Below, piece by piece: positions 40,397-41,508 of a stretch of DNA of 41,508 nucleotides (within the stretch, counting starts at the first letter, position 1; every line of letters begins with the position of its first letter). Origin of the DNA: Faecalibacterium sp. UBA1762 (GTDB lineage Bacteria; Bacillota; Clostridia; Oscillospirales; Ruminococcaceae); contig DCHC01000063.1 in the NCBI GenBank assembly GCA_002314755.1, forward strand, positions 1-41,508, written 5' to 3'. The translations under genes were made by a program, and so were the position numbers. The notes under the pieces were generated by a model, which had not been told where the DNA came from, did no database searches, and was given only the letters and a program-made list of their open reading frames with translations.

Positions 40397-41372
40397 AAAA
40401 TTAAACGGTACCGTAATCGTCACCTATCGGTGTAACGCCCGCTGCAATATGTGTAACCGCTATCGGGAGCCCTCCCGGCCGGAGGATGAGCTTACACTGG
40501 AGGCCATCCGTAAGCTGCCGCCGATGTATTTTACCAATATTACCGGCGGAGAACCTTTTTTGAGAGAGGACCTGAAGAATATTGTACGGGAGCTTTACCG
40601 AAAAAGCGACCGGATCGTCATCTCCACAAACGGTTTTTTCACAGACCGGATCCTGGACCTGGCAAAGGAATTTCCTCAGGTCGGGATCCGCATCTCCATC
40701 GAGGGACTGGAACAGACCAACAATGAGATCCGTGGACTTCCCGACGGCTTCAACCGTGGCTGCAGCACCCTGAAAAAGCTTCGGGAAATGGGTATGAAGG
40801 ATGTGGGTTTCGGTATGACGGTACAGGACCGGAACGCCGATGATCTTCTGCCTCTGTACAAGCTTTCCGAGAAACTGGATATGGAGTTTGCCACCGCCGC
40901 CGTACACAACAGCTTTTACTTTGTAGAGGATCGCAATGAAATCCGCCAAAAAAAGCGGGTGGCGGAAAATTTTGCCAAACTGATCAACGAGATGCTGAAT
41001 AGTCATAGGCCGAAAAAATGGTTCAGAGCCTACTTTAACCACGGATTGATCAACTATGTCTACGGGAATAAAAGGCTTTTGCCCTGTGATATGTCCTTCG
41101 ATACTTTTTTTATTGATCCCTATGGGGATGTAATGCCCTGCAACGGCACCAAGGAAAAAGAGGTCATGGGCAACCTGAACACCCAGTCATGGGAGGAGAT
41201 CTGGTCCGGGCAGGCGGCGGAATGTGTGCGCTGCAAGGTGAGAAGCTGTGACCGAAACTGCTGGATGATTGGCAGCGCAAGCCCGGCTATGCGCAAGTAT
41301 CTCTGGAAGCCCGCCTGGTGGGTGATTACACACAAACTGAAATTCTGGACAAAGGAAAAATATCGGCTATAA
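40389..41372 (+). CDS. Radical SAM/SPASM domain protein
   Basis: 327 residues from the ATG at 40389, where homology begins; GGAGG lies 16 bases upstream. The radical SAM cluster motif is C15-x3-C19-x2-C22 in YRCNARCNMCN, with NITGGEPFLRED (50-61) for SAM binding. The C-terminal SPASM-like region holds LPCDMSFDTFFIDPYGDVMPC, then CVRCKVRSCDRNCW, enough cysteines for one or two auxiliary clusters. Such proteins modify peptides, cofactors or sugars by radical chemistry. As the last gene of a glycan operon and overlapping the GT4 gene by eight bases, it may modify a sugar or a lipid-linked intermediate; no peptide substrate gene is seen nearby. Confidence 0.88.
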   Translation: MAKKLNGTVIVTYRCNARCNMCNRYREPSRPEDELTLEAIRKLPPMYFTNITGGEPFLREDLKNIVRELYRKSDRIVISTNGFFTDRILDLAKEFPQVGIRISIEGLEQTNNEIRGLPDGFNRGCSTLKKLREMGMKDVGFGMTVQDRNADDLLPLYKLSEKLDMEFATAAVHNSFYFVEDRNEIRQKKRVAENFAKLINEMLNSHRPKKWFRAYFNHGLINYVYGNKRLLPCDMSFDTFFIDPYGDVMPCNGTKEKEVMGNLNTQSWEEIWSGQAAECVRCKVRSCDRNCWMIGSASPAMRKYLWKPAWWVITHKLKFWTKEKYRL

Positions 41373-41412
41373 AGACTGCCGACTTACGAAATATCCTTTC
41401 ATAAACTGACAG

Positions 41413-41446
41413 AAAAAGCCCGGAGCCAAAATGGTTCCGGGCTTTT
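41413..41446. terminator. Bidirectional terminator at the end of the glycan operon
   Basis: AAAAGCCCGGAGCC / GGTTCCGGGCTTTT stem with an AAAAT loop and A/T runs on both sides. It can stop both the plus-strand glycan operon and the converging minus-strand gene at the window edge. Confidence 0.88.
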
Positions 41447-41466
41447 GTCTGAAGCTTGGAAAAAAA

Positions 41467-41508
41467 TCAGCGCTTGCTGAACTGGGGTGCGCGACGGGCG
41501 GCTTTGAG
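41467..41508 (-). CDS. C-terminal end of a minus-strand gene (partial)
   Basis: The last 42 bases read on the minus strand as LKAARRAPQFSKR followed by TGA (41467-41469). The basic Ala/Arg-rich tail, the stop and a terminator about 20 bases further on together suggest a real gene end. A ribosomal or nucleic-acid-binding protein would have such a tail, but the fragment is too short to identify. Confidence 0.45.
   Translation of the reverse strand, partial: LKAARRAPQFSKR

Noticed and set aside
1..41508. CRISPR arrays or prophage
   Set aside because: No regularly spaced direct repeats and no phage structural, integrase or cas genes were seen on reading through.

Overview
This window looks like a chromosomal segment of a gut-type Clostridia bacterium (Oscillospiraceae/Ruminococcaceae-like, Gram-positive). 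The evidence is strong purine-rich ribosome binding sites, TTGACA/TATAAT-type promoters, a Clostridia-style lysA, a two-subunit iron-sulfur serine dehydratase, a cobalamin riboswitch driving an ECF substrate-binding subunit, and no outer-membrane genes. The taxonomic call is an inference from gene style; no rRNA is present.

Layout. (1) 1-5.9 kb, minus strand: a surface-glycan operon with two GT2 glycosyltransferases, a GT4, a second GT4 broken by a frameshift in an A6 tract, and a PIG-L-type deacetylase. (2) 6.0-12.2 kb, plus strand: gltX, lysA, a class I aminotransferase, a membrane-anchored NodB deacetylase and a bactofilin, with clear promoters and terminators. (3) 12.2-14.4 kb: an unassigned glycosidase-like protein (minus) and a transposase remnant beside its promoter, then tRNA-Val(GAC). 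(4) 14.5-16.0 kb, minus: cobalamin riboswitch, intrinsic terminator, DUF4430 protein and ECF S component, a corrinoid-uptake module. (5) 16.0-19.1 kb, minus: two small membrane proteins (one DUF5058-like) coupled to an M20 peptidase. (6) 19.2-21.9 kb, plus: sdaAB-sdaAA and a PTS_EIIC_2-type membrane protein, apparently serine degradation with a candidate transporter. (7) 22.0-31.1 kb: a GH36-type glycosidase, then a PocR-domain AraC regulator divergent from a five-gene sugar operon (FucI-like isomerase, FGGY kinase, DUF4432 epimerase-like protein, class II FBA-type aldolase, BNR/sialidase-fold protein). (8) 31.3-34.4 kb, minus, visibly more AT-rich: a large membrane-anchored LVIVD-repeat protein and the C-terminal half of an acyltransferase that ends at an apparent recombination junction. 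(9) 34.4-41.4 kb, plus: a second polysaccharide operon with a Wzy-like protein, a fused pyruvyl transferase/FrhB-type iron-sulfur protein, a flippase, a GT4 and a radical SAM/SPASM protein. The last bases hold the C-terminus of a minus-strand gene.

The best candidates for something not yet described are the PocR-controlled sugar operon, which pairs an isomerase and FGGY kinase with an FBA-type rather than FucA-type aldolase plus a cytoplasmic BNR protein; the single-chain pyruvyl transferase-FrhB fusion in the glycan operon; and the two membrane proteins coupled to an M20 peptidase. Two glycan loci on either side of metabolic genes, a frameshifted glycosyltransferase and truncated genes at a junction together suggest that surface polysaccharide genes here are being exchanged and are decaying.
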